A stretch of DNA of 6,265 bases, taken from the NCBI GenBank assembly GCA_945870925.1, contig CAMBTZ010000082.1, positions 1 to 6,265 on the forward strand. The letters run 5' to 3'. Shown one piece after another: positions 1 to 4,656 of this stretch. This DNA comes from Chlamydia trachomatis. GTDB lineage: Bacteria; Chlamydiota; Chlamydiia; Chlamydiales; 2-12-FULL-49-11. Below the pieces are notes generated by a model. The model was not told the origin of the DNA. It saw only the letters and a list, made by a program, of their open reading frames with translations, and searched no databases. How positions within the stretch are numbered: the first letter of the stretch is position 1; each line of letters starts with the position of its first letter. The position numbers were made by a program, and so were the translations under genes.

Positions 1-668
1 AAGGAACTATGGTAACTTATGGAAGTTATCTCCCAAAATCAGAAAATATACCAAAAACAGCATTTCCAATAGCTATGTCCGTTATAATTGTATCACTATT
101 AGCAGGGATGGCTATTTTTACTGTTGTCTTTTCAGTTGGTGCAGCGCCTGAAGGCGGAACGACCTTAATGTTTCAAACTCTTCCGATGATTTTTTCTCAA
201 ATGACCGGCGGTTATTTCTTAGCAATTCTCTTTTTCTTATTAATTTTTATTGCAGGGCTCACTTCTCAAATATCAGCTATGGAGCCTCTTATCTCTTATT
301 TTATAGATGAAAAAAAATGGAGCCGGCATAAGGCTACAATTTTTTCAGGAGCCGGCGCTTTTCTTTTGGGAGTTCCTAGTGCGTTATCCTTTGGGATATG
401 GAAAGGTCACACATTTTTTGGTCTAAACTTCTTTGATGCAATCTCGTATGTGAGTATCAATATTTTGATTCCTATTGGCGGACTATCGGCCGTTATTCTT
501 GTTGGTTGGAAGTGGGGATTAATTGATGCTTTTGCTCATTTAAAGGAAGGGACTGGAAAATTTTATCAAAAACATACTGTAATCAGTAAATACTTAAGAT
601 TCAATATAAAGTATATTAGCCCAGTCATTATTGTGATTATTTTACTAAACTTTCTCGGCATTATTTAA
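1..668 (+). CDS. Sodium-coupled amino-acid transporter of the NSS/SNF family, C-terminal part (5'-truncated by window)
   Basis: This is an integral membrane symporter expected to import an amino acid or related solute with Na+. Only about the last 222 residues are visible. The frame is open to the left edge (Gly-Thr precede the first Met, codon 9-11), so that Met is internal and the true start lies outside the window. Numbering from that Met, the segment TYGSYLPK (3-10) matches the conserved end of TM6 in this family. Hydrophobic helices follow at about 19-44 (TM7), 68-95 (TM8), 108-125, 137-165 and 204-219. TM8 carries AGLTS (82-86), and T85-S86 align with the LeuT TM8 Thr-Ser pair that coordinates the second Na+. 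The protein ends just after what would be TM11, consistent with bacterial members that lack TM12. Family assignment is strong; the substrate cannot be read from this part. An A/T-rich gap separates it from the next gene. Confidence 0.93.
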   Translation, partial: GTMVTYGSYLPKSENIPKTAFPIAMSVIIVSLLAGMAIFTVVFSVGAAPEGGTTLMFQTLPMIFSQMTGGYFLAILFFLLIFIAGLTSQISAMEPLISYFIDEKKWSRHKATIFSGAGAFLLGVPSALSFGIWKGHTFFGLNFFDAISYVSINILIPIGGLSAVILVGWKWGLIDAFAHLKEGTGKFYQKHTVISKYLRFNIKYISPVIIVIILLNFLGII

Positions 669-734
669 AATAATTATTTTATTTTAAATTATAATTATGT
701 ATAGTTAAAAAATAACATATAATTATAATAATAC
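669..734. other. Extremely A/T-rich intergenic tract upstream of the AT-hook gene
   Basis: Only 4 of these 66 bases are G or C (699, 704, 716, 734). The tract follows the transporter stop directly and contains a perfect 14-bp A/T palindrome at 667-680, overlapping the TAA stop, plus several copies of ATAATTAT/AATTATAA. No G/C-containing stem is present, so it does not look like an intrinsic terminator. It holds the likely promoter of the next gene. Runs of this composition have the narrow minor groove that AT-hook peptides prefer, which is notable given the product encoded immediately downstream. Confidence 0.7.
695..729 (+). promoter_or_regulatory. Candidate promoter for the AT-hook/phosphatase pair
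   Basis: Two perfect TATAAT hexamers lie end to end at 718-723 and 724-729. The first would place the transcription start near 730, just ahead of the Shine-Dalgarno at 735-738, giving a leader of roughly 18 nt. The second would start transcription inside the ribosome-binding site and is less likely. The matching -35 region is weak: TTATGT at 695-700 with a 17-bp spacer matches TTGACA poorly. In such A/T-rich DNA, TATAAT also arises by chance, so this rests mainly on position. Confidence 0.4.
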
Positions 735-747
735 GGAGCAGTTGGTT

Positions 748-1218
748 ATGATAGACATAAATAATAATATAGTTACAAGCACGTCTGAAGAAAATGTAAA
801 AAGAGGTAGAGGAAGACCACCGAAAATAAAAACGGAAGTGAGTGAGGATCGGGTTAAAAGAGGTCGAGGTCGTCCAAAAAAAGAAGTGGTTATAGTTGAA
901 GGTGAAGAATCAATTAAAAGAGCTCGTGGCCGCCCAAGAAAATACCCGGTATTAGCAAAGGAAAGATTGCCTTCAGGAGAAATGAAATCGGTTATAAAGA
1001 AGGTAGAGAGCGGATTTCTTTTAAAGCATATGTTTGAGTATTTTACAAAGCTTTTAGTCTTACATCAAGAGCTTTCAAAAGAAGCCGGTAAGAATGAAGC
1101 TGTTTTTAAACGTCTAAAAATTCTAGATTTTCAAATGGCTGAAGTTTGCAAAGAAGTATTAGCAAGTGAATATAGTCAGGGAAATGTTGAAAATAATACC
1201 GAAGAACTTGTAGCTTGA
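748..1218 (+). CDS. Triple AT-hook DNA-binding protein (HMG-I/Y-type motifs) with helical C-terminal domain
   Basis: The protein is 156 residues. Three AT-hooks lie in its first 65 residues: KRGRGRPPK (18-26), KRGRGRPKK (37-45) and KRARGRPRK (57-65). They are spaced 19 and 20 residues apart and separated by acidic linkers. Each has the RGRP core that inserts into the minor groove of A/T-rich DNA. Residues about 78-146 are predicted helical, without a family I recognise, and the tail is acidic. ATG 748 is preferred because GGAG at 735-738 sits 9 nt upstream; an in-frame TTG at 742 would be only 3 nt from that site. The stop is followed 4 nt later by the phosphatase start. Likely roles are a nucleoid-associated or transcription factor or, in an intracellular bacterium, a secreted protein acting on host chromatin. 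No export signal is visible. AT-hooks are certain from sequence; the role is inference. Confidence 0.88.
   Translation: MIDINNNIVTSTSEENVKRGRGRPPKIKTEVSEDRVKRGRGRPKKEVVIVEGEESIKRARGRPRKYPVLAKERLPSGEMKSVIKKVESGFLLKHMFEYFTKLLVLHQELSKEAGKNEAVFKRLKILDFQMAEVCKEVLASEYSQGNVENNTEELVA
799..942 (+). repeat. Three in-frame AT-hook coding repeats
   Basis: The hook units occupy 799-825, 856-882 and 916-942, with a period of 57 then 60 bp. All encode K-R-[GA]-R-G-R-P, but the arginine and glycine codons differ between copies: the core RGRP is AGA-GGA-AGA-CCA, CGA-GGT-CGT-CCA and CGT-GGC-CGC-CCA. The DNA copies have therefore drifted while the peptide motif stayed constant. This indicates old duplication with selection on the protein rather than recent slippage. 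Confidence 0.85.
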
Positions 1219-1222
1219 GGTA

Positions 1223-1804
1223 ATGAAAGTATATATATTTCGACACGGAGAGACTTCTTGGTCAATTAGCGGTCAGCATACTGGATGGACCGATCTTGAA
1301 CTCAATTCAAACGGAATAAATGAAGCTAAATTTTTGGGTAGGGCTTTGAAAGGGGTGAAATTTGATCACGTTTTTTCAAGCCCTCTTAAAAGAGCAAAAG
1401 AGACTTGTGTTCTTGCAGGATTTGAAAAAAATATGCAGCTCAACCCAGCTCTTCTAGAATGGAATTATGGCGACTATGAAGGTCTTACATCAGCAGAAAT
1501 TTGGAAAATAGATCCAAATTGGACGATTTTTACTAAAGATCCACCAAAAGGTGAGACAAGCAAAGAGATTGAAGAAAGAGTGGATCTTTTTATAGAGAAG
1601 CTTAGGGATTTGAAGGGGGATATTGCCATATTCTCAAGCGGGCATATTTCAAGAGCTTTTGCAGCAAGATGGCTCAATCTTCCTGTCTCATTTGGAGCCT
1701 GTCTTTATCTATCTACTGGGTCAAAATCAATTCTTGGATATGAACATAAATCACCAGTTATTCTTCTTTGGAACGACACATCTCATCTAAATAGACTTGA
1801 ATAA
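1223..1804 (+). CDS. Histidine phosphatase family protein (phosphoglycerate-mutase-like, SHB17-type signature)
   Basis: This 193-residue cytoplasmic enzyme belongs to the branch-1 histidine phosphatase superfamily and would remove phosphate through a phospho-histidine intermediate. All catalytic positions are present: R7-H8-G9-E10 (H8 is the nucleophile), R57 in SSPLKRAKET (52-61), E79 as probable proton donor in LLEWNYGDYEG (77-87), and H141 in SSGHISR (138-144). The stretch SGQHTGWTDL (16-25) recalls the SGQ-T-G-TDLPL pattern of sedoheptulose-1,7-bisphosphatase-like members, and is unlike the longer glycolytic dPGM enzymes of about 230-250 residues. It is probably a small sugar-phosphate or broad-specificity phosphatase. 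The start is fixed because RHG must lie near residue 7. The only Shine-Dalgarno-like run, GAGG (1217-1220), is just 2 nt from ATG, so translation is probably coupled to the AT-hook gene ending at 1218. Its last 47 bp overlap a convergent gene. Confidence 0.9.
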   Translation: MKVYIFRHGETSWSISGQHTGWTDLELNSNGINEAKFLGRALKGVKFDHVFSSPLKRAKETCVLAGFEKNMQLNPALLEWNYGDYEGLTSAEIWKIDPNWTIFTKDPPKGETSKEIEERVDLFIEKLRDLKGDIAIFSSGHISRAFAARWLNLPVSFGACLYLSTGSKSILGYEHKSPVILLWNDTSHLNRLE

Positions 1805-2105
1805 ATGTTGCTCCGAGATAGGAGATGGCGATTCCATAGGATAGAAATGGCGTCTCAAATGTAAGAGCGATAAAGAGTAAGATAAATGTGATAATAGATC
1901 CCTTGATCCACTCCTTTGCACAATAGATAAAAGAAGCGCTTAATTTATAAAACAGTAAAGCTGCTAAAAGTGAAATAAAACTCTCAATGATAGAAGATCT
2001 CCAAAGCGCTAATAAATAAGCACCTGTAGATCCATACAGCGACAGGAATGAGAGGGAGGAAATTAATTTATATTTCATAATTTTATATTTCTTTTTATTA
2101 TTCAT
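1758..2105 (-). CDS. Small hypothetical membrane protein
   Basis: I do not recognise this 115-residue protein. After a lysine-rich N-terminus (MNNKKKYKIMKYK) there are about four hydrophobic segments, near residues 13-35, 38-60, 68-90 and 92-108. They are separated by short loops with charged residues (CAKEWIKG at 62-69) and end in a charged tail, so it is most likely a small inner-membrane protein. The second Met (residue 10, ATG at 2078-2076) is an alternative start; neither start has a clear Shine-Dalgarno. Its stop lies inside the phosphatase gene (47-bp tail-to-tail overlap) and its first start is only 17 bp from the divergent lipoprotein ATG. It fills a stretch that is otherwise empty on both strands, and its composition is that of a genuine membrane protein. 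The overlap and missing ribosome-binding site keep confidence moderate. Confidence 0.58.
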   Translation of the reverse strand: MNNKKKYKIMKYKLISSLSFLSLYGSTGAYLLALWRSSIIESFISLLAALLFYKLSASFIYCAKEWIKGSIITFILLFIALTFETPFLSYGIAISYLGATFIQVYLDEMCRSKEE

Positions 2106-2122
2106 TATATCACAAGGTGAAT

Positions 2123-2608
2123 ATGAACATATTGAAGCAGCTGATTCTAGTGGGGTGTGTATTTTCTGCCTGCGCTAAACCTCCGGAACATGCAAAGCAT
2201 GCGCAAGATACAGCTCTAGCATTCACACAAAAAATTGAGAAAAATATCGGCCTTCGATCTCTTGGTTCAGGAGGCTTCTATACAAATAAAAAAGTAGATT
2301 CGCTATATATTGATTTTGAGGTGAAAAAAAGAGTCGAGAGTGATGAGGCTAAAGCGCTATTAACGAATATAGTAGATGCATTTGTTGAGTATGTGAATCA
2401 AACCGAGGAAATAAAGTCCTTCTTAACAACTTATCCGATAACGCCCAATCAGATCAGTGCTAGCATAGCTTTTGTAGATGATAGAAGAGCGCCTCTTACA
2501 GGATTATCGCAAATTCACTTGTATGAAGGGACGATCTATTATTCAATATTTCAGTCAGAAAAAAAAGAGTACAGCCCTTATCAAAAAGAGCTGTACCCAT
2601 CCTATTAA
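2123..2608 (+). CDS. Putative lipoprotein of unknown function, chlamydia/legionella type
   Basis: This is a 161-residue exported protein. Residues 1-16 form a short signal peptide and VFSAC (13-17) is a relaxed lipobox, with Cys17 the likely lipidated residue. Phe at -3 is atypical, but chlamydial lipoboxes are loose. The mature domain contains GLRSLGSGG (43-51), an Asp/Glu-Ala-Lys-Ala-Leu-Leu helix and TTYPIT near 103-108. From memory this pattern (L-x-GSGG, ExARxLL, xxYPFT) recurs in small hypothetical lipoproteins of chlamydiae and legionellae; their function is unknown to me. ATG 2123 is chosen over an in-frame GTG at 2117 because AAGGTGA (2114-2120) is the ribosome-binding site and overlaps that GTG. 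The promoter must lie inside the divergent gene: TATTAT at 2096-2101 is a possible -10 without a good -35. The last part of the coding region also carries the opposite-strand terminator. Confidence 0.82.
   Translation: MNILKQLILVGCVFSACAKPPEHAKHAQDTALAFTQKIEKNIGLRSLGSGGFYTNKKVDSLYIDFEVKKRVESDEAKALLTNIVDAFVEYVNQTEEIKSFLTTYPITPNQISASIAFVDDRRAPLTGLSQIHLYEGTIYYSIFQSEKKEYSPYQKELYPSY
2559..2596 (-). terminator. Intrinsic terminator of the minus-strand operon, embedded in the lipoprotein gene
   Basis: On the minus strand, about 20 nt after the Inc-like stop, GTACAGC (2596-2590) and GCTGTAC (2575-2569) form a perfect 7-bp stem with 4 G/C pairs and a 14-nt loop. Two nucleotides later comes an uninterrupted run of eight T (2566-2559). 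This is a standard rho-independent layout for transcripts coming from 4523, 3830 or 3192. It lies wholly within the 3' coding part of the plus-strand lipoprotein gene. On the plus strand the hairpin is not followed by a T run, so it should act in one direction only. Confidence 0.7.
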
Positions 2609-2616
2609 AAAGAGGG

Positions 2617-3192
2617 TTACGGTTGTCCCGGAAGCCCGCTTTTTTTAGAATCCTGCCCGACTATAGCTCTATCAGGTTTTACAGTTCCCACAGGTTGCCC
2701 GGGGAGAGCTCTATTAAAAGAGCTATCAGCAACTACTGCTCTTCTAGGATTTGGAGTAAATGCCGGAAGTTCTCTATTACGTGTTCCTGACTTCTCAACT
2801 CCTCTTGCAGCACGAGTCCCGTAAGGGTCATATTGATAAGGTGCTCTTAGGCCTATCACAACTTTAGGTTGAGGTGTATCATAAGGAGCAAATGTGAAAG
2901 GTAAATCTGGTGAAGGTGTTCTGTGTCCTCTAATTACAGGTGTCATTGGGCTATTGACAATTGATTGTATTATAATAAGTGCTATTGCTATAGTTCCAAG
3001 AGTTAATAGAGTGAAGACAATTGCGGCTTCAATTGTCGGAGCTATTAAAATGCAGATAGCAATTGCTGCTAAAGCAACAAGTCCGGTTTTTGCATTTAAG
3101 CAATCAAAATCCCTTCTTTCAGGGGCTAGTGTCGGAGGAGCTGAAGAAAGCTCTGGTGGTGCAGATGGGGGAAATAATGTTGGTGATGACAT
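2617..3192 (-). CDS. Inc-like protein: bilobed hydrophobic domain with proline-rich N-terminus and LPGQP repeats
   Basis: This 191-residue protein has no cleavable signal peptide. Residues 1-24 are Ser/Pro-rich. A bilobed hydrophobic domain spans about 37-54 and 56-79, with only a Glu (55) at the turn, which is the hallmark of chlamydial inclusion-membrane proteins delivered by type III secretion. The long C-terminal part (82-191) is polar, Pro/Arg-rich and probably disordered, and would face the host cytosol. It contains repeats: NRELP (139-143) and NRALP (160-164), then two 24-residue-spaced units, 149-167 and 173-191, both ending LPGQP, so the protein finishes exactly on a repeat end. The start has a good ribosome-binding site, AAAAGGA with an 8-nt spacer. 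It is last in a three-gene unit, 20 bp after the previous gene, and is followed by a terminator. Inc assignment is structural inference; a plain membrane protein is the alternative. Confidence 0.78.
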   Translation of the reverse strand: MSSPTLFPPSAPPELSSAPPTLAPERRDFDCLNAKTGLVALAAIAICILIAPTIEAAIVFTLLTLGTIAIALIIIQSIVNSPMTPVIRGHRTPSPDLPFTFAPYDTPQPKVVIGLRAPYQYDPYGTRAARGVEKSGTRNRELPAFTPNPRRAVVADSSFNRALPGQPVGTVKPDRAIVGQDSKKSGLPGQP

Positions 3193-3212
3193 GTTGTTTA
3201 TCCTTTTTTTAA

Positions 3213-3830
3213 TTAATCTAGGTTTGCTCTAGCGTAGGTGTTACTTTCAACATTTATTAGAATATATTGGTAGCTAGAAAACCATCCAGCATAGCAGTCT
3301 TCATTTGATCCAAGAATAATTGATTGACCGGGTCTCCATTTTTGATAGATCGCTCTATCTGTATAATCGAGTCTAAAATAAGAAGATCGTCCTGCGCCAT
3401 CTTGTATCTGGATAACTCCAGTTGCGTAATCAATATAAGTAAGCTGGCTATTAGTTGCTCTATTTAAGACAGGGCCTGCTGAAAGTTCAACAACAGCAAG
3501 GCTATTTAGTCTTTCATTAAGGAGATAGTATCTTCCGCCGCTCCAATTTGGTACAAATGTTGGGTGAATTACTAAAGGATCGTTTGTGCGCCAGTGAGTG
3601 ATTTCATAAGCGCTTGATGAGTTGACTGCTCTCCAGATTGCGCCATCATCAAGTTCTACATTCCAACCTTGAGGATCTTTGTTGGTAAGTAGTCTATAGG
3701 GAGCATCATTTGAGATTGTTTCAATGTAATGTATCGGTTTTTTATCTTCATCATCTTCTTCTATTTCAGACGAAGCAAAAAGTATTGAGGTAAACATTGT
3801 AGCAATTAAAAAGTGATATTTTAGTTTCAT
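3213..3830 (-). CDS. Secreted hypothetical protein with an internal tandem duplication
   Basis: This 205-residue protein has a Sec signal peptide at 1-19 (K2/K4, a hydrophobic core, then LFA before Ser20), followed by an acidic patch EIEEDDED (22-29). The mature part is rich in Trp, Tyr and Asn and appears to hold two divergent copies of a roughly 65-residue beta-rich module, about 56-116 and 138-204. Matching landmarks are D62-G63/D144-G145, W80/W165, the hydrophobic strand 86-88/170-172, W96/W183, YLLN (102-105)/ILIN (190-193) and L116/L204. I do not recognise the family; it should be periplasmic or secreted. The ribosome-binding site is AAAAGGA, 6 nt from ATG, but SD and ATG lie in the loop and stem of a perfect hairpin. 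Upstream is the phosphoesterase-like gene (60-bp gap), downstream the Inc-like gene (20-bp gap). Confidence 0.8.
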   Translation of the reverse strand: MKLKYHFLIATMFTSILFASSEIEEDDEDKKPIHYIETISNDAPYRLLTNKDPQGWNVELDDGAIWRAVNSSSAYEITHWRTNDPLVIHPTFVPNWSGGRYYLLNERLNSLAVVELSAGPVLNRATNSQLTYIDYATGVIQIQDGAGRSSYFRLDYTDRAIYQKWRPGQSIILGSNEDCYAGWFSSYQYILINVESNTYARANLD

Positions 3831-3860
3831 ATTGTGTCCTTTTTTTGAAATATGAAACTA
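3822..3860 (-). promoter_or_regulatory. Perfect 12-bp inverted repeat around the SD and start codon of the secreted-protein gene
   Basis: AATATGAAACTA at 3849-3860 is the exact reverse complement of 3822-3833. In the minus-strand mRNA this gives a 12-bp A/U-rich stem with a 15-nt loop. The loop holds the Shine-Dalgarno (AAAAGGA, ending at 3837), and the downstream stem arm holds the AUG (3830-3828) and the first codons. The layout suits conditional translation, such as a thermosensor-like or protein-relieved hairpin, or alternatively a DNA operator. No T run follows on the minus strand, so it is not a terminator. Confidence 0.55.
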
Positions 3861-3890
3861 GATACTATCTGAACAAAATCTTTATTAAAA

Positions 3891-4523
3891 CTAAAAAAGA
3901 TCCTTGATAACAATAGATTGATTTTCCTGTGCCAGAATTTCATGTATTGAGATAAAACGTTTCTTTACTGCGAATGTAATGTGAAATTCATGACCTTCGA
4001 TTTTAGGAGAGAGACCAAGGCTTGTTCTAATTTCAGAAAGTCTTGGGCTGTCAACTGTAAGAAACCAAATTATCTCCATTTCAACCCAGTTTTCAGGTTC
4101 AACAAAATAACATCCAGTAATAGTAAATGGGATGTCGTCTTCAATTTTTTCTAAATCGATAGGGCTATGGTTTTCAGAGGCTAGAATTACACTTATATGA
4201 GCTCCTGCATCATAAATTGCATTAAAATAGGGAGGGTTTGTAGCTCCAAAGGTTTCAAGGAAGGGGAGTAGTTCGTAAATATATTCGTTTTCAATTGCAA
4301 GGTATGTGAAGCCTCTAGCATCTGTAGTTAATTTTCCGGATAAAGGGAGGTTTTCATTTGCATAGTCTATGATTTCAAATTCATTTAACTCTTTCTGAGG
4401 TATGCATTTATGTGATTTTATTTGAATTGATAAGGGGTCTTTATTTCCGATTCCTAAACATTTGCCAAAAAGATTCGGTAAAACTTTTGTGTGTGGTGTT
4501 TGTTGGTTATTAATCTCTTGCAT
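3891..4523 (-). CDS. 2H-phosphoesterase-like protein (two HxS/T motifs)
   Basis: This is a 210-residue, apparently cytoplasmic protein with no signal peptide or membrane segment. Two short motifs, each in a hydrophobic strand, stand out: GAHISVIL (107-114, H109/S111) and FHITFAV (180-186, H181/T183), 72 residues apart. Paired H-hydrophobic-[ST]-hydrophobic motifs about 70-90 residues apart define the 2H phosphoesterase superfamily (LigT/ThpR, cyclic phosphodiesterases, RNA-end processing enzymes), which acts on 2',3'-cyclic or 2'-5' phosphodiester bonds. The segment leading to motif 2, with SPRLSEIRTSLGL (159-171), is a helix-loop typical before the second motif. The N-terminal ~95 residues are unassigned. 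Only a weak AGG lies about 10 nt before the ATG. It is first in the minus-strand unit and divergent from the YheT-like gene. The fold call is inference from motifs; the substrate is unknown. Confidence 0.75.
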   Translation of the reverse strand: MQEINNQQTPHTKVLPNLFGKCLGIGNKDPLSIQIKSHKCIPQKELNEFEIIDYANENLPLSGKLTTDARGFTYLAIENEYIYELLPFLETFGATNPPYFNAIYDAGAHISVILASENHSPIDLEKIEDDIPFTITGCYFVEPENWVEMEIIWFLTVDSPRLSEIRTSLGLSPKIEGHEFHITFAVKKRFISIHEILAQENQSIVIKDLF

Positions 4524-4557
4524 ATCTATATTGCCTGTTATTAGGTTCTCTCTTTTC

Positions 4558-4586
4558 TATATAACTAATTAGATATTAAATTACAA
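4558..4586 (-). promoter_or_regulatory. Candidate promoter for the phosphoesterase-led operon
   Basis: On the minus strand, TTGTAA (4586-4581) and TATATA (4563-4558) are separated by exactly 17 bp, each matching its sigma-70/sigma-66 consensus hexamer at 4 of 6 positions. Transcription would start near 4551, giving a leader of about 28 nt to the ATG at 4523. The match is modest and the region is A/T-rich; the correct spacing and position are the main support. Confidence 0.4.
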
Positions 4587-4589
4587 TTA

Positions 4590-4618
4590 TTGATAAAAAA
4601 TGACTTAACAATTATAAG
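4590..4618 (+). promoter_or_regulatory. Promoter of the YheT-like hydrolase gene
   Basis: TTGATA at 4590-4595 and TATAAG at 4613-4618 are separated by 17 bp, and each matches its consensus hexamer (TTGACA, TATAAT) at 5 of 6 positions. The predicted start near 4625 leaves a leader of about 32 nt before the GTG at 4657. This is the best promoter match in the window. Its -35 lies only 3 bp from the -35 of the opposing minus-strand candidate. Confidence 0.65.
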
Positions 4619-4656
4619 TTTATATGTAGATCTATGCAGCACATGGGAAATATTAA

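Noticed and set aside
667..680. 14-bp palindrome as a terminator of the transporter gene
   Set aside because: It contains no G/C pair and no loop; low-complexity A/T sequence explains it.
742..747. TTG start for the AT-hook gene
   Set aside because: It is only 3 nt from the GGAG ribosome-binding site; ATG 748 has normal spacing.
1474..1677. 67-residue minus-strand ORF inside the phosphatase gene
   Set aside because: It lies entirely antisense to well-supported catalytic coding sequence and has no domain, ribosome-binding site or context of its own.
2117..2122. GTG start for the lipoprotein gene
   Set aside because: The GTG overlaps the AAGGTGA ribosome-binding site; ATG 2123 also gives a standard short signal peptide.
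2614..2646. Plus-strand terminator ending in the T7 run at 2640-2646
   Set aside because: Only 3-bp G/C stems can be drawn before the T run, too weak to call.
2894..3232. 112-residue plus-strand ORF opposite the Inc-like gene
   Set aside because: Its hydrophobic appearance is the antisense image of the bilobed membrane segment; the minus-strand gene has the better start, ribosome-binding site and operon context.
3833..3900. Separate promoter for the secreted-protein gene
   Set aside because: A TTGTTC/CATATT-like pair can be drawn but matches the consensus poorly; not enough to call over read-through from the upstream gene.
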